DNA of 21,997 nucleotides. It comes from Iamia sp035765045. GTDB taxonomy: Bacteria; Actinomycetota; Acidimicrobiia; Acidimicrobiales; Iamiaceae. The stretch spans positions 1 to 21,997 of the forward strand of contig DASTYI010000024.1 in assembly GCA_035765045.1 (NCBI GenBank). The letters run 5' to 3'. A model generated the notes under the pieces. The model worked only from the letters and a program-made list of their open reading frames with translations, was not told the origin of the DNA and searched no databases. The position numbers and the translations under genes are program-made. Shown here piece after piece: positions 15,372 to 21,997 of the stretch (within the stretch, counting starts at the first letter, position 1; each line of letters opens with the position of its first letter).

Positions 15372-15387
15372 TGTCGATGTATCGACA
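15372..15387. promoter_or_regulatory. Perfect inverted repeat between arsI and arsR (probable ArsR operator)
   Basis: TGTCGAT-GT-ATCGACA is a perfect 7-bp inverted repeat with a 2-base spacer. It lies in the 61-base gap between the divergent starts of arsI and arsR, the usual place for an ArsR operator controlling both directions. Part of it (ATCGAC) recurs just downstream at 15398-15403. Confidence 0.7.
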
Positions 15388-15406
15388 ATCGCGAATGGAT
15401 CGACCG

Positions 15407-15727
15407 ATGTCAATACAAGATCAGGGGTGCTGCCCCTCGGTCCTCGCCGCCCCGCTCGGCGCCGAGGCCGCCGACGAGCTGGCGGCGGCGTTCTCGGCGC
15501 TGGCCGACCCGGTGCGGCTCCGGCTCCTGAGCCTGGTGGCCGAGGCCGGCGAGGTCTGCTCCTGCGACCTCCAGGAGCCGCTCGGCAAGTCCCAACCCAC
15601 CGTCAGCCACCACACCAAGATCCTGGCCGAGGCCGGCCTCATCACCGGCGAGAAGCGCGGCCGCTGGGTCTGGTGGTCCGTCGTCCCCGGCCGCCTCGAC
15701 CAGCTGCGCGCCGCCCTCGGCGGCTGA
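15407..15727 (+). CDS. arsR: ArsR-family arsenic-responsive repressor
   Basis: This 106-residue winged-helix repressor has the core FSALADPVRLRLLSLVAEAG, recognition helix KSQPTVSHHTKILAEAGLI and wing EKRGRWVWWSV. Cysteines available for As(III) are Cys8-Cys9 near the N-terminus and Cys51 and Cys53 in EVCSCDL. The N-terminal pair resembles the corynebacterial ArsR sensor, while CxCD is the site of the classical plasmid type, so the sensor could use either set. ATG at 15407 was chosen because an earlier ATG at 15377 would put the perfect inverted repeat (15372-15387) inside the gene; the ribosome site is weak. It diverges from arsI and converges on the next minus-strand operon with a 12-base gap. 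Confidence 0.92.
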   Translation: MSIQDQGCCPSVLAAPLGAEAADELAAAFSALADPVRLRLLSLVAEAGEVCSCDLQEPLGKSQPTVSHHTKILAEAGLITGEKRGRWVWWSVVPGRLDQLRAALGG

Positions 15728-15739
15728 CCCGACGCCGGC

Positions 15740-16372
15740 TCAGGCCGCCGGCAGGCGGTCGAGCCCGGGCCCGGCCAGGTCGGCCAGGGCGCCTCGGCGG
15801 CCGGCGACGAGCATGAGCAGGGCCTCGCCCGGGCCGCGGACCTCCGGGCCGTCACCGTGCGACCAGTCGAGGTCGGTGGCCACCAGCCGGAGGCCACGCA
15901 CCGCCTTGCGGGACGGTAGCGGCGGGGCCCGCAGGGCGAAGTCGAGCACGACGACCAGCCGCTCGGCGGGGACGACCCGGGGCCGGTCGAGAGCCCGGCG
16001 GATGTCCTGGTGGTAGATGGTGCAGTCGGTCAGGCCGATGCGACCGCCGAAGGCCGCCGTCAGCCCGCTGGGCCGGGCGCGATCCCGGAGCGTCCGCACC
16101 AGGTCGGCCGTCGAGGCGTCGGCGGCGGCGGCCACGCCCATGGCGTTGGCCCGCCCACCGTCGAAGCGGGCCCGGGCCATCCGGGCGATGGCGCCGCGCC
16201 AACCGAGGTGCTCGTAGCTGACGACGTGGGCGACGACCTCGCGCACCGACCACCCCTCGCACAGCGACGGGACGGCCCACTCCTCGTCGGTGAGCGTGTC
16301 GAGGAGGTCGGCCAGGTCGTTCCGCTCGGCCGCCGCCAGGGCCATCACGTCGGGCCCGGTCCCGCCGGTCAC
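15740..16372 (-). CDS. DinB-like/maleylpyruvate-isomerase-N family protein
   Basis: This 210-residue protein resembles the mycothiol-dependent maleylpyruvate isomerase (TIGR03083/MDMPI-N) group: ERNDLADLLDTLTDEEWAVPSLCEGWSVREVVAHV near the start, with a His in VREVVAHVVSYEH, and TIYHQDIRRAL at the expected second metal-ligand region. Members bind a divalent metal through three His/Glu/Asp residues, and many act with mycothiol; most have unknown substrates. The start is GTG at 16372, whose GTGA overlaps the stop of the SRPBCC gene; a later ATG at about 16345 is possible. It is the third gene of a coupled repressor-SRPBCC-enzyme operon and may act in detoxification (inference). Confidence 0.8.
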   Translation of the reverse strand: MTGGTGPDVMALAAAERNDLADLLDTLTDEEWAVPSLCEGWSVREVVAHVVSYEHLGWRGAIARMARARFDGGRANAMGVAAAADASTADLVRTLRDRARPSGLTAAFGGRIGLTDCTIYHQDIRRALDRPRVVPAERLVVVLDFALRAPPLPSRKAVRGLRLVATDLDWSHGDGPEVRGPGEALLMLVAGRRGALADLAGPGLDRLPAA

Positions 16373-16842
16373 GAGGTGGCCAGGGCCCGGTAGCGTTCGA
16401 GCCACCGCGGCCAGCCGTCGCCGGTGCCGAGCCCGGCGAGGCCCTCCCAGCCCTCGCCGTGGCGGTCGAGGTGGCGGTGCTGGAGGTGGACCCGGGTCTG
16501 CTCGGGGCCGACGGCGGAGAACGTGACCTCGACCTCGCTGCACCGGTCGGGGTCGGTCTCGACCTGGTACGTCGGGCTGAGGTCCCAGCTGAACACCAGG
16601 CGCGTCGGCGGCTCGAAGGCGAGCACGCGCGCCCAGGCGCAGACCGAGCCGTCGGTCCCGACGTCGTGGATCGTCCCGCCGACGTGCTGTTCCAGCACCG
16701 ACCGGGCGATGGGCACCGCCAGCAGGTTCTGCTCCCGCGGCTTGATCTCGTCGAAGCGCTCGGTGAACGTCGCGAAGGCGTGCTCGACGGGGACGTCGAT
16801 GGTGATCTCCAGGTCGATGCGCGTCGGGTCGGTGGTGGTCAT
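16369..16842 (-). CDS. SRPBCC (AHSA1/START-like) domain protein
   Basis: This 157-residue single-domain protein has the SRPBCC order: LEITIDVPVEHAFATFTERFDEI, then GGTIHDVGTDGSVCAWARVLAFEPPTRLVFSW (landmarks GGTI and LVFSW), the strand SEVEVTFSAVGPEQTRVHLQH, and a C-terminal helix with GWPRWLERY. The fold makes a hydrophobic ligand pocket. Proteins of this type are often encoded after an ArsR/SdpR-like repressor. The start is ATG at 16842 with GAGGAG upstream; it overlaps the stop of the repressor gene (ATGA) and its own stop overlaps the next start, so the three genes form one coupled unit. The ligand is unknown. Confidence 0.88.
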   Translation of the reverse strand: MTTTDPTRIDLEITIDVPVEHAFATFTERFDEIKPREQNLLAVPIARSVLEQHVGGTIHDVGTDGSVCAWARVLAFEPPTRLVFSWDLSPTYQVETDPDRCSEVEVTFSAVGPEQTRVHLQHRHLDRHGEGWEGLAGLGTGDGWPRWLERYRALATS

Positions 16843-17180
16843 GGTCGCTCCTCGGGAGGATCGGTGGGTCGGTAGGTCTGCTCGGCGAGGCGCTTGAGGT
16901 TGGCCAGGGCGCCGCCCCAGAAGGACTCCAGCTCCCGCCGCACCGGCTCCAGCCCCTCGACCCGCACCGAGTAGAGGCGGTGCCGGCCCTCCTGGCGGGC
17001 GTCGACCAGGCCGGCGTCGAGCAGCACCCTGAGGTGCTGGGACACGGCCGGCCGGCTCACCGGGAGGTCGTCGGCGATGGCGGTGACGGATCGCGGCGCA
17101 TCGACCACGGCGGCGAGCACCTTCCGCCGGGTCGGGTCACCGAGGGCGTGCCAGGGGTCGATCGTGGGAGCGGTCGGCAC
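16839..17180 (-). CDS. ArsR/SdpR-type winged-helix repressor
   Basis: This 113-residue repressor has DPWHALGDPTRRKVLAAV, recognition helix VSRPAVSQHLRVLLDAGLV and wing RQEGRHRLYSV. It has no cysteine, so it is not a thiolate metal sensor. It belongs to the subgroup that partners SRPBCC proteins and ends with the usual ELESFWGGALANLKRLAE helix. I place the start at GTG 17180. An in-frame GTG at 17198 lies inside the inverted repeat 17191-17202 and is unlikely. No ribosome site precedes 17180, and a TAACTT -10 hexamer ends 8 bases before it, so the mRNA is probably leaderless. It starts 30 bases after the CLC stop and leads the operon with the SRPBCC and DinB-like genes. Confidence 0.88.
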   Translation of the reverse strand: MPTAPTIDPWHALGDPTRRKVLAAVVDAPRSVTAIADDLPVSRPAVSQHLRVLLDAGLVDARQEGRHRLYSVRVEGLEPVRRELESFWGGALANLKRLAEQTYRPTDPPEERP

Positions 17181-17188
17181 GGACGCGT

Positions 17189-17202
17189 AAGTTAGCACTA
17201 AC
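17189..17202 (-). promoter_or_regulatory. Promoter -10 and operator of the ArsR/SdpR-type gene
   Basis: GTTAGCACTAAC (17191-17202) is a perfect 5-bp inverted repeat around CA, overlapping the minus-strand -10 candidate TAACTT (17194-17189). A repressor bound here would block the promoter. The distance from the -10 to GTG 17180 puts transcription start at or near the start codon. I see no good -35 element at the normal spacing. Confidence 0.55.
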
Positions 17203-17210
17203 GCATGCGG

Positions 17211-18896
17211 TCAGCGATGCTCCGGCCCCCGCCCGTCGGTGGCGGTGAGGATCTCGTCGAGGTGGACGAGGTCGTCGGCGGTCACGACGCCGACGAAGCG
17301 GTCGCCGTCGCACACGGCGAGGCAGTCGGCGTCGGCGGCCTCCATGGCGCTGACGGCGTCGGCGAGGAGCCAGTCGGGGCGGGCGACGGGCAGGCCGGTG
17401 CGCATGGCCTCGGCGACGGTCGTCTCGGGCCAGGCCCGACGGTCGATCCCGGCGAGCCGGTGCGCCTCGGCCATCCCCAGGTAGGTGGTGCCGTCGACGA
17501 CGGGGACGGAGTGCTGGCGCCGGCCGACGAGGTGCTGCCAGAAGAGCTCGTCGACGGTGGCGTCGGGGGGCACGGTCCGGGCCTCGGCGTCGATCACGGC
17601 GGCGAGGGGGAGGCCCAGCCGCTGCTCGAGGTGCCCGCTCCGGCCGGACGCCTGGTACGGCGAGATCGAGGCCCGGCCCATGACGAGCTGGGCGACGACG
17701 GCGGCGATCAGGCCGGGGACGACGAAGCCGGGCTGGCCGGTGAACTCGGCCACGAACACCACGGCGGCGAGCGGGACCCGGTACCCGGCCCCGAGGAAGG
17801 CGGCCATCCCCACCACGGGGAACAGGGTCGTGCCCTCCACGTCGAACAGCCCGCCGACCGCCCGCCCCACCAGCGCCCCCTGGATCACCAGCGGGATGAA
17901 GAGGCCGCCGGTGCCCCCGCCCCCGACGGCGGCGGCGGTGCCGACGACCCGCAGCGTGCCCAGGGCGACGATGGCGGCGACGCCGTGCTCGGGTTCGAGC
18001 GCCCAGCGCAGGGCGTTGTAGCCCGGCCCGAGCCCGAGGGGGCCGGAGCCGAGGGCGTCGCCGGCGACGACGACGACGGCCAGCACCGCCCCGCCGACGG
18101 CGACCCTGACCGCCGGGTGGCCGCGCCCCGACAGCGCCTTGGCCCGGCCGATCAGCACGACGAACAGGCGGGCCAGCCCGCCGGCGGCGAGGCCGACGAG
18201 CGCGGCGCCACCCAGGTCCACGAGGTTGAACGGGGGCCGCCCGGCCACCGGCAGGAGGGGTTCGGTGCCGGCGAGGGCGGCGAAGGTGACGTAGCTGGCC
18301 GCCGAGCTGATCGACGCCGGCAGGACCATCCGCCGGGCCAGGTCGTCCTGGAAGGGGACCTCCAGCGCGAACACCAGGCCGGTGACCGGCGCCTTGAAGA
18401 CCGCCGAGACCCCGGCGGCCGCCCCGGCGACCATGAGGACCTTGGCCTGGTCGGCGCCGAACAGCCGGGCCAGGCGCCGCTGGACGCCGGCGCCGATCGA
18501 CGCACCGGCGTAGATGGCCGGGCCCTCGTGGCCGAGCGGGACGCCGCTGCCCAGCGTGGCGGTGGCGGCGAGGAGCTTGATCGGCAGGTCGCGCCACCGG
18601 AGGCGCCCGCCCCGGCTGTCGTGGAAGGCCCGGATGTAGTCGTCCGACGTCGACGGTGACAGCTCCGGGCCGCCCAGCCGCAGGACCAGGGCGGTGAGGG
18701 CCAGCCCCACCGCCGGGGCCGCCGCCTGCACCGCCAGGGGCAGGTCGAGGACCCACCGGAAGGCGACGTCGGCGGCGGCGCCCTCGAACCCGGCGACCAC
18801 CAGGCCGACGACGACCCCGACGGCGCCGGCGACGACGAGCACCTCGCGCGAGCGCCGCCCGAGGTCGGCCAGGCGAGCGAGGCCGGACGAGGTCAC
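17211..18896 (-). CDS. CLC-family chloride channel/transporter with two CBS domains
   Basis: This 561-residue membrane protein has the CLC core: TLGSGVPLGHEGPAIYAGASIGAG (gating Glu124 in GHEGP), KAPVTGLVFALEVPF, GGGGTGGLFIPLVIQGALVG, and an inner-gate Tyr in SISPYQ. The GSGIP loop that supplies the chloride-binding Ser is replaced by LSPSTSDDYIRAFHD (79-93), so anion coordination may differ. About 445-561 form a CBS pair (VPPDATVDELFWQHL; MRTGLPVARPDW; DRFVGVVTADDLVHLDEIL), which in relatives binds nucleotides and controls gating. The start is GTG at 18896, overlapping the MarR stop (GTGA); longer frames to the right are shadows. Coupling to a MarR regulator suggests stress- or pH-dependent expression. 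Whether it is a channel or a H+/Cl- exchanger is open. Confidence 0.92.
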   Translation of the reverse strand: MTSSGLARLADLGRRSREVLVVAGAVGVVVGLVVAGFEGAAADVAFRWVLDLPLAVQAAAPAVGLALTALVLRLGGPELSPSTSDDYIRAFHDSRGGRLRWRDLPIKLLAATATLGSGVPLGHEGPAIYAGASIGAGVQRRLARLFGADQAKVLMVAGAAAGVSAVFKAPVTGLVFALEVPFQDDLARRMVLPASISSAASYVTFAALAGTEPLLPVAGRPPFNLVDLGGAALVGLAAGGLARLFVVLIGRAKALSGRGHPAVRVAVGGAVLAVVVVAGDALGSGPLGLGPGYNALRWALEPEHGVAAIVALGTLRVVGTAAAVGGGGTGGLFIPLVIQGALVGRAVGGLFDVEGTTLFPVVGMAAFLGAGYRVPLAAVVFVAEFTGQPGFVVPGLIAAVVAQLVMGRASISPYQASGRSGHLEQRLGLPLAAVIDAEARTVPPDATVDELFWQHLVGRRQHSVPVVDGTTYLGMAEAHRLAGIDRRAWPETTVAEAMRTGLPVARPDWLLADAVSAMEAADADCLAVCDGDRFVGVVTADDLVHLDEILTATDGRGPEHR

Positions 18897-19366
18897 GGGG
18901 CGGGGGTCGACCAACCCAGCGGATCGAGGTCCAGGGGCGCCTCGCCGGCGGCCCGGGCGAAGGCGGCGAGGGCTCCGATCCCCTCGGTGGTCACGTCGGG
19001 TCCCAGGCGGCCGACGATGGCGGCGAGGTCGCGCCTCCGCCGGTCGAGCACCCGGGCCAGCAGCCGCCGGCCGGCGGCGGTGAGGTGCAGCTCGACCGCC
19101 CGGCGATCCTCGGCGGCCTGGACCCGGCGGAGCAGCCGCTTCGCCACCAGCCGGTCGCACATCCGCGTCGCCGTCGTCGGGTGGATGTCCAGCGCCACGG
19201 CCAGGTCCCCCACCGACATCCCGGGCCGGGACCCCACGACCACCACCGCCCGGTACTGCGGCAACGTCACGTCGACGCCGGCGAGCGACCGGGCCGCCAC
19301 CCCCACCAGGGCCCGCGAGACGTCGAGCAGCGCATCGACCAGCTCGTCCTCCATCTCCTGCTGCAC
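18893..19366 (-). CDS. MarR-family transcriptional regulator
   Basis: This 157-residue winged-helix protein has LPQYRAVVVVGSRPGMSVGDLAVALDIHPTTATRMCDRLVAKRLLRR with the typical wing AEDRRAVELHLTAAGRRLL (landmarks DIHPTTATR and DRRAVELHLT). N- and C-terminal helices form the dimer interface; the only cysteine is in TRMCDRL. The start is GTG at 19366. No ribosome site is present, and a TACACT -10 hexamer (19379-19374) lies about 7 bases before, so it is probably leaderless; an ATG at 19354 is the alternative. Its stop overlaps the CLC start, so it likely controls its own operon and hence the CLC channel. The ligand is unknown. Confidence 0.92.
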   Translation of the reverse strand: MQQEMEDELVDALLDVSRALVGVAARSLAGVDVTLPQYRAVVVVGSRPGMSVGDLAVALDIHPTTATRMCDRLVAKRLLRRVQAAEDRRAVELHLTAAGRRLLARVLDRRRRDLAAIVGRLGPDVTTEGIGALAAFARAAGEAPLDLDPLGWSTPAP

Positions 19367-19373
19367 AGCATCG

Positions 19374-19387
19374 AGTGTAGAGGTACA
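19374..19387 (-). promoter_or_regulatory. Promoter -10 and short inverted repeat before the MarR gene
   Basis: TGTAGAGGTACA (19376-19387) contains TGTA/TACA arms around GAGG and overlaps the minus-strand -10 candidate TACACT (19379-19374). It lies in the 39-base gap between the LuxR stop and the MarR start. It is a plausible autoregulatory operator, but the arms are only 4 bases long. Confidence 0.4.
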
Positions 19388-19405
19388 TGCAATCGCCGAC
19401 GACGG

Positions 19406-21976
19406 TCAGCGTGTCCCCATGACCTCGGTCAGCTCGTGGCGGGCCTGGAGGCCGAGCTTGCGGTAGATGCTCTGGAGCTGGTTCTCGATCGTGCGCACGG
19501 ACACGCCCGACTCCTCGGCGACGGCCCGGTTGGTGACGCCGTGGGCGACCCTCTCGGCGACCTCTCGCTCGCGATCGGTCAGCGGCCACTCGAGGTGGTG
19601 GAGCGACCAGGGCCGCGGGGAACGGAGGGCGCGAGCGGCGACGAGGGCGGCGACGGTGGCCCGGGCCGCGAGGGCCGGGTCCCGGCCGTGGAGGAACCGG
19701 GCCCGGGCAGCGTGGAGCTCGGCGGTGGCGGCGGGCCAGCGGCCCTCGGCGCGACGAGCCAGGCGACCGAGGGCCTCGGGATCCGCGTCGGCCTCGGCGC
19801 GCGCCCGGTCCCGGACGAGGGCGAAGAGCCACGACGGCGGCGCCGGTTCGACGAGGCGGGCCACGAGGCTCGCCACCGATGCCGCCGCCCCCGCCCGGAC
19901 GCCCTCGTTCAGGGCGAGGACGGCGGCGACCAGCTGGCCCTCCTCGGCGGCCCGCTGGGCGGCGGTGACCAGCTTCGGGACGGCCGCCGTGGCGCGGCCC
20001 TCGACCACGTCGCACCACGCATCGGCCACCGCCACCTGGATGCGGACGCGCCCGTCGATCGTCGCCGCCGGGAGGGCTTCGTCCAGCAGGGCCCGGGCCC
20101 GGTCGACGTCGCCGCACTGGGCCGCGGCCCACCCCCGGGTGGCGATGGCGAGCGGGCGGGCGCCGATCAGGTCGTGGGTCGACAGCTCGCGGGCCGAGCG
20201 GGCGAGGTCGGCGTCGGCCCGTTCGAGGTCGCCGGCGACGGTGGCCGCGAACCCGCGCAGGAACCGCCAGGTCCCCGTCGTCGCCTCCTCGGTGGGCTCC
20301 GCCCGGGAGAGGCCGTCGTCGGCGTCCTCCACGGCGGCGACGGGGCCCTCGGCGACGAGGGCGGCGAAGGGGCCGCTGAAGCGGACCAGCTCGCTGGCCC
20401 ACGGGAGGACGTGGCGGTGCTCGGCGACGAGCGGGAGGGCGCCGGCGATCGTCGCCCGGCAGGCACCGGCGTCGCCCGCCACGGCCTGGACGTAGGCGCC
20501 GGCGATGGCGGCGTTGAGCACCGCCACGCCGTCGTCGCCGGGCACCGGCCCCGGGGCGACGACCTCGCCGCGGATCGTGGCCAGCTTGGCCCGGTCGGCG
20601 TGGAGGAAGGCCCGCGCCGCCGGATCGCCGATGGTGGCCTCCACCTCGGCGAGGAGGGCGTCGGCCTCGGCGATGCGTGCCCCGTGGGCGACGAGGTGGA
20701 CGGAGATGCGCCCGGCGGCCCGGGCCCGCTCGTCGTCGTCCCGGGCGACGGCGAGGGCCTCCCGGAGGGCGGCCTCGGCCTCGGTGTCCCGCCCGGCACC
20801 CGAGAGCGCGGCACCCAGCACGACCCGGGCCTCGAACGGGTCGCCGGCATCGACGGCGGCCCGGGCGATCTCGACGGCCAGCTCGTGGTCGAGGGCGGAG
20901 AAGGCGGTGCGGGCGGCCTCGACGAGGTGCTCCAGGGCGGGCGGCGTCCCCTGGCGCACCAGCGCGGCGACGGCGGCGAGGCGGTCCGAGCGGGTGCTGG
21001 CGGGGTGGGCCAGCACCACGGCACCGACCTCGACGGTGCTCGTCCGGCGGCGCGCCACCGACAGCGCCGCCAGCGCCGCCTCGGCGTGCAGGGGGTGGGT
21101 GGGCCGCACGATCGCCCGGTCGCCGCCGTCGACGGTCACCAGGCCGGCGTCCTCGGCGGCGACGACGGCCTCGACGCCGACCCGCTCGGCGAGGAGGTCG
21201 ATCGGCAGCGAACCCAGGAGGGCGGTCGCCGTGAGCGCGGCACCGGCCGCCTCGCCTGCGACCCGCCGGCGGGCGTCGAGCACCTTGAGCAGGTGGGCGG
21301 GGACGTCGGCGGCGGCCGCCGGTGGCCGCCCGGTGCGGTGGCGGGCGCGGGCGTCGAGGAGCAGCTCGCGCACGAAGAGGGCGTTGCCAGCGCTGCGGGC
21401 CACCACCGTGGCGGTCACCGACGCCCGACCGGCGGTCGGGAGGTCGTCGAGGACGTCGGCGGCGAGCGTCGCCACGTCGTCGGGGGTCAGCGGTCCCAGG
21501 TCGTGCCGTCTGACCTCGTCGTGCACCCAGAGCCACTCGAGCCAGGGCGGGATGGGCGTCTCGGACCGCGCCGTGGCCAGGACCGTCGCCTTGCCCGCCT
21601 CGACGAGGCGGTGGAGCAGGTCGGCGGAGCGAGCGTCGAGGTGGGGGACGTCGTCGACCACCACGACGCCGCCGCCGTCGGCCAGGAGGGCCGCGACCTG
21701 GCGGTAGGCCGCCGCCGGCGTGACCTCCTCGCGGCCGGCCAGGACCGACGCCAGGGCGCCGAAGGGCACCTCGGCGACCGCCGCCGCGGCCCGCCACCAG
21801 AGCGGCGGGACGGCGGCCGTGGACGTCAGCTCCTGGACGAGACGGGTCTTCCCCACGCCGGCGGGGCCGGAGACGACGATGCCGATCACATCGGGGTCGG
21901 CCACCTCGGCGGCGAGCGTCGCGACCTCCTCGTCACGGCCGACGAACGGCCACCTCCCGCGCCCCACCGACTCCAT
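19406..21976 (-). CDS. Large LuxR-family (LAL/MalT-like) ATPase transcriptional regulator
   Basis: This protein of about 856 residues starts with FVGRDEEVATLAAEV, Walker A GPAGVGKT (37-44) and Walker B VVVVDD (104-109), followed by the AAA-like sensor region and a long Ala-rich helical part (about 330-780) of TPR-like repeats. It ends with a LuxR helix-turn-helix (about 800-853): LTDREREVAERVAHGVTNRAVAEESGVSVRTIENQ (landmark TDREREV) and YRKLGL. The size and order are typical of LAL regulators, which bind ATP and an inducer and activate transcription. The ATG at 21976 follows no ribosome site, and the frame stays open to the right edge of the window, so the true start could lie outside. Targets and inducer are unknown; the neighbouring MarR-CLC operon is one candidate. 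Confidence 0.9.
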   Translation of the reverse strand: MESVGRGRWPFVGRDEEVATLAAEVADPDVIGIVVSGPAGVGKTRLVQELTSTAAVPPLWWRAAAAVAEVPFGALASVLAGREEVTPAAAYRQVAALLADGGGVVVVDDVPHLDARSADLLHRLVEAGKATVLATARSETPIPPWLEWLWVHDEVRRHDLGPLTPDDVATLAADVLDDLPTAGRASVTATVVARSAGNALFVRELLLDARARHRTGRPPAAAADVPAHLLKVLDARRRVAGEAAGAALTATALLGSLPIDLLAERVGVEAVVAAEDAGLVTVDGGDRAIVRPTHPLHAEAALAALSVARRRTSTVEVGAVVLAHPASTRSDRLAAVAALVRQGTPPALEHLVEAARTAFSALDHELAVEIARAAVDAGDPFEARVVLGAALSGAGRDTEAEAALREALAVARDDDERARAAGRISVHLVAHGARIAEADALLAEVEATIGDPAARAFLHADRAKLATIRGEVVAPGPVPGDDGVAVLNAAIAGAYVQAVAGDAGACRATIAGALPLVAEHRHVLPWASELVRFSGPFAALVAEGPVAAVEDADDGLSRAEPTEEATTGTWRFLRGFAATVAGDLERADADLARSARELSTHDLIGARPLAIATRGWAAAQCGDVDRARALLDEALPAATIDGRVRIQVAVADAWCDVVEGRATAAVPKLVTAAQRAAEEGQLVAAVLALNEGVRAGAAASVASLVARLVEPAPPSWLFALVRDRARAEADADPEALGRLARRAEGRWPAATAELHAARARFLHGRDPALAARATVAALVAARALRSPRPWSLHHLEWPLTDREREVAERVAHGVTNRAVAEESGVSVRTIENQLQSIYRKLGLQARHELTEVMGTR

Positions 21977-21997
21977 CGGCCCGATGATGGCACCGGG

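Noticed and set aside
15734..15752. GCCGGC...GCCGGC as a terminator between arsR and the DinB-like gene
   Set aside because: The arms are short self-palindromes, common by chance at this GC content, and the second arm is inside coding sequence.
17181..17198. GTG at 17198 as the start of the ArsR/SdpR-type gene
   Set aside because: It lies inside the inverted repeat and -10 region; the extra residues (MLTYAS) do not look like the family N-terminus.

Overview
The window is very GC-rich (by eye above 70%), uses GTG as a start codon in many genes, packs genes with 4-base stop/start overlaps, and carries mycothiol-type families: an actinobacterial ArsC and a maleylpyruvate-isomerase-N enzyme. It also carries a surface-anchored-repeat ABC transporter known from Actinobacteria. 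I infer a high-GC actinobacterium, perhaps of the Acidimicrobiia type; the sequence alone does not settle the family. I see no tRNA, rRNA, CRISPR array or insertion sequence.

Layout. (1) 1-1391: the 3' end of a short-chain dehydrogenase (SDR), a candidate 37-residue gene on the minus strand, and a complete stress-type SDR whose catalytic lysine codon reads Asn. (2) 1406-9931, minus strand: a six-gene metal-uptake locus. In transcription order it holds a ZnuA-like lipoprotein with a large inserted repeat domain, a membrane-anchored repeat protein, an ATPase, an ABC-3 permease, a three-repeat protein with a sortase-like tail, and a repeat/Ig/DUF4214 protein. This matches the 'anchored repeat-type ABC transporter' (choice-of-anchor M) system. 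Six copies of the repeat occur in four proteins, each with an HxH..W.F signature. (3) 10060-13646, plus strand: an operon with a Mo-bisMGD oxidoreductase that lacks the usual Fe-S cysteines, a small helical protein and a six-helix YaaH-like membrane protein. (4) 13696-15727: an arsenic locus with arsR diverging from arsI, an aquaporin and arsC. (5) 15740-17180, minus strand: an ArsR-type repressor, an SRPBCC protein and a DinB/maleylpyruvate-isomerase-like enzyme. (6) 17211-19366, minus strand: a MarR regulator coupled to a CLC chloride channel with CBS domains. (7) 19406 to the right edge, minus strand: a large LuxR (LAL) ATPase regulator.

How it may work together. The metal locus probably captures zinc (or manganese) at the cell envelope with HxH repeats and passes it to the lipoprotein and then the ABC importer. 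A Fur/Zur-like 7-1-7 palindrome sits just before the first multi-repeat surface gene. The most striking point is in the lipoprotein. Its inserted repeat reads as a circular permutation of the repeat in the partner proteins, and it sits where ZnuA proteins carry their His-rich loop. In the arsenic locus no pump is visible; ArsC plus an aquaporin with a non-canonical filter suggests arsenite leaves by channel, while ArsI acts on organoarsenicals. Several repressor genes have clear inverted repeats at their promoters, and two look leaderless.
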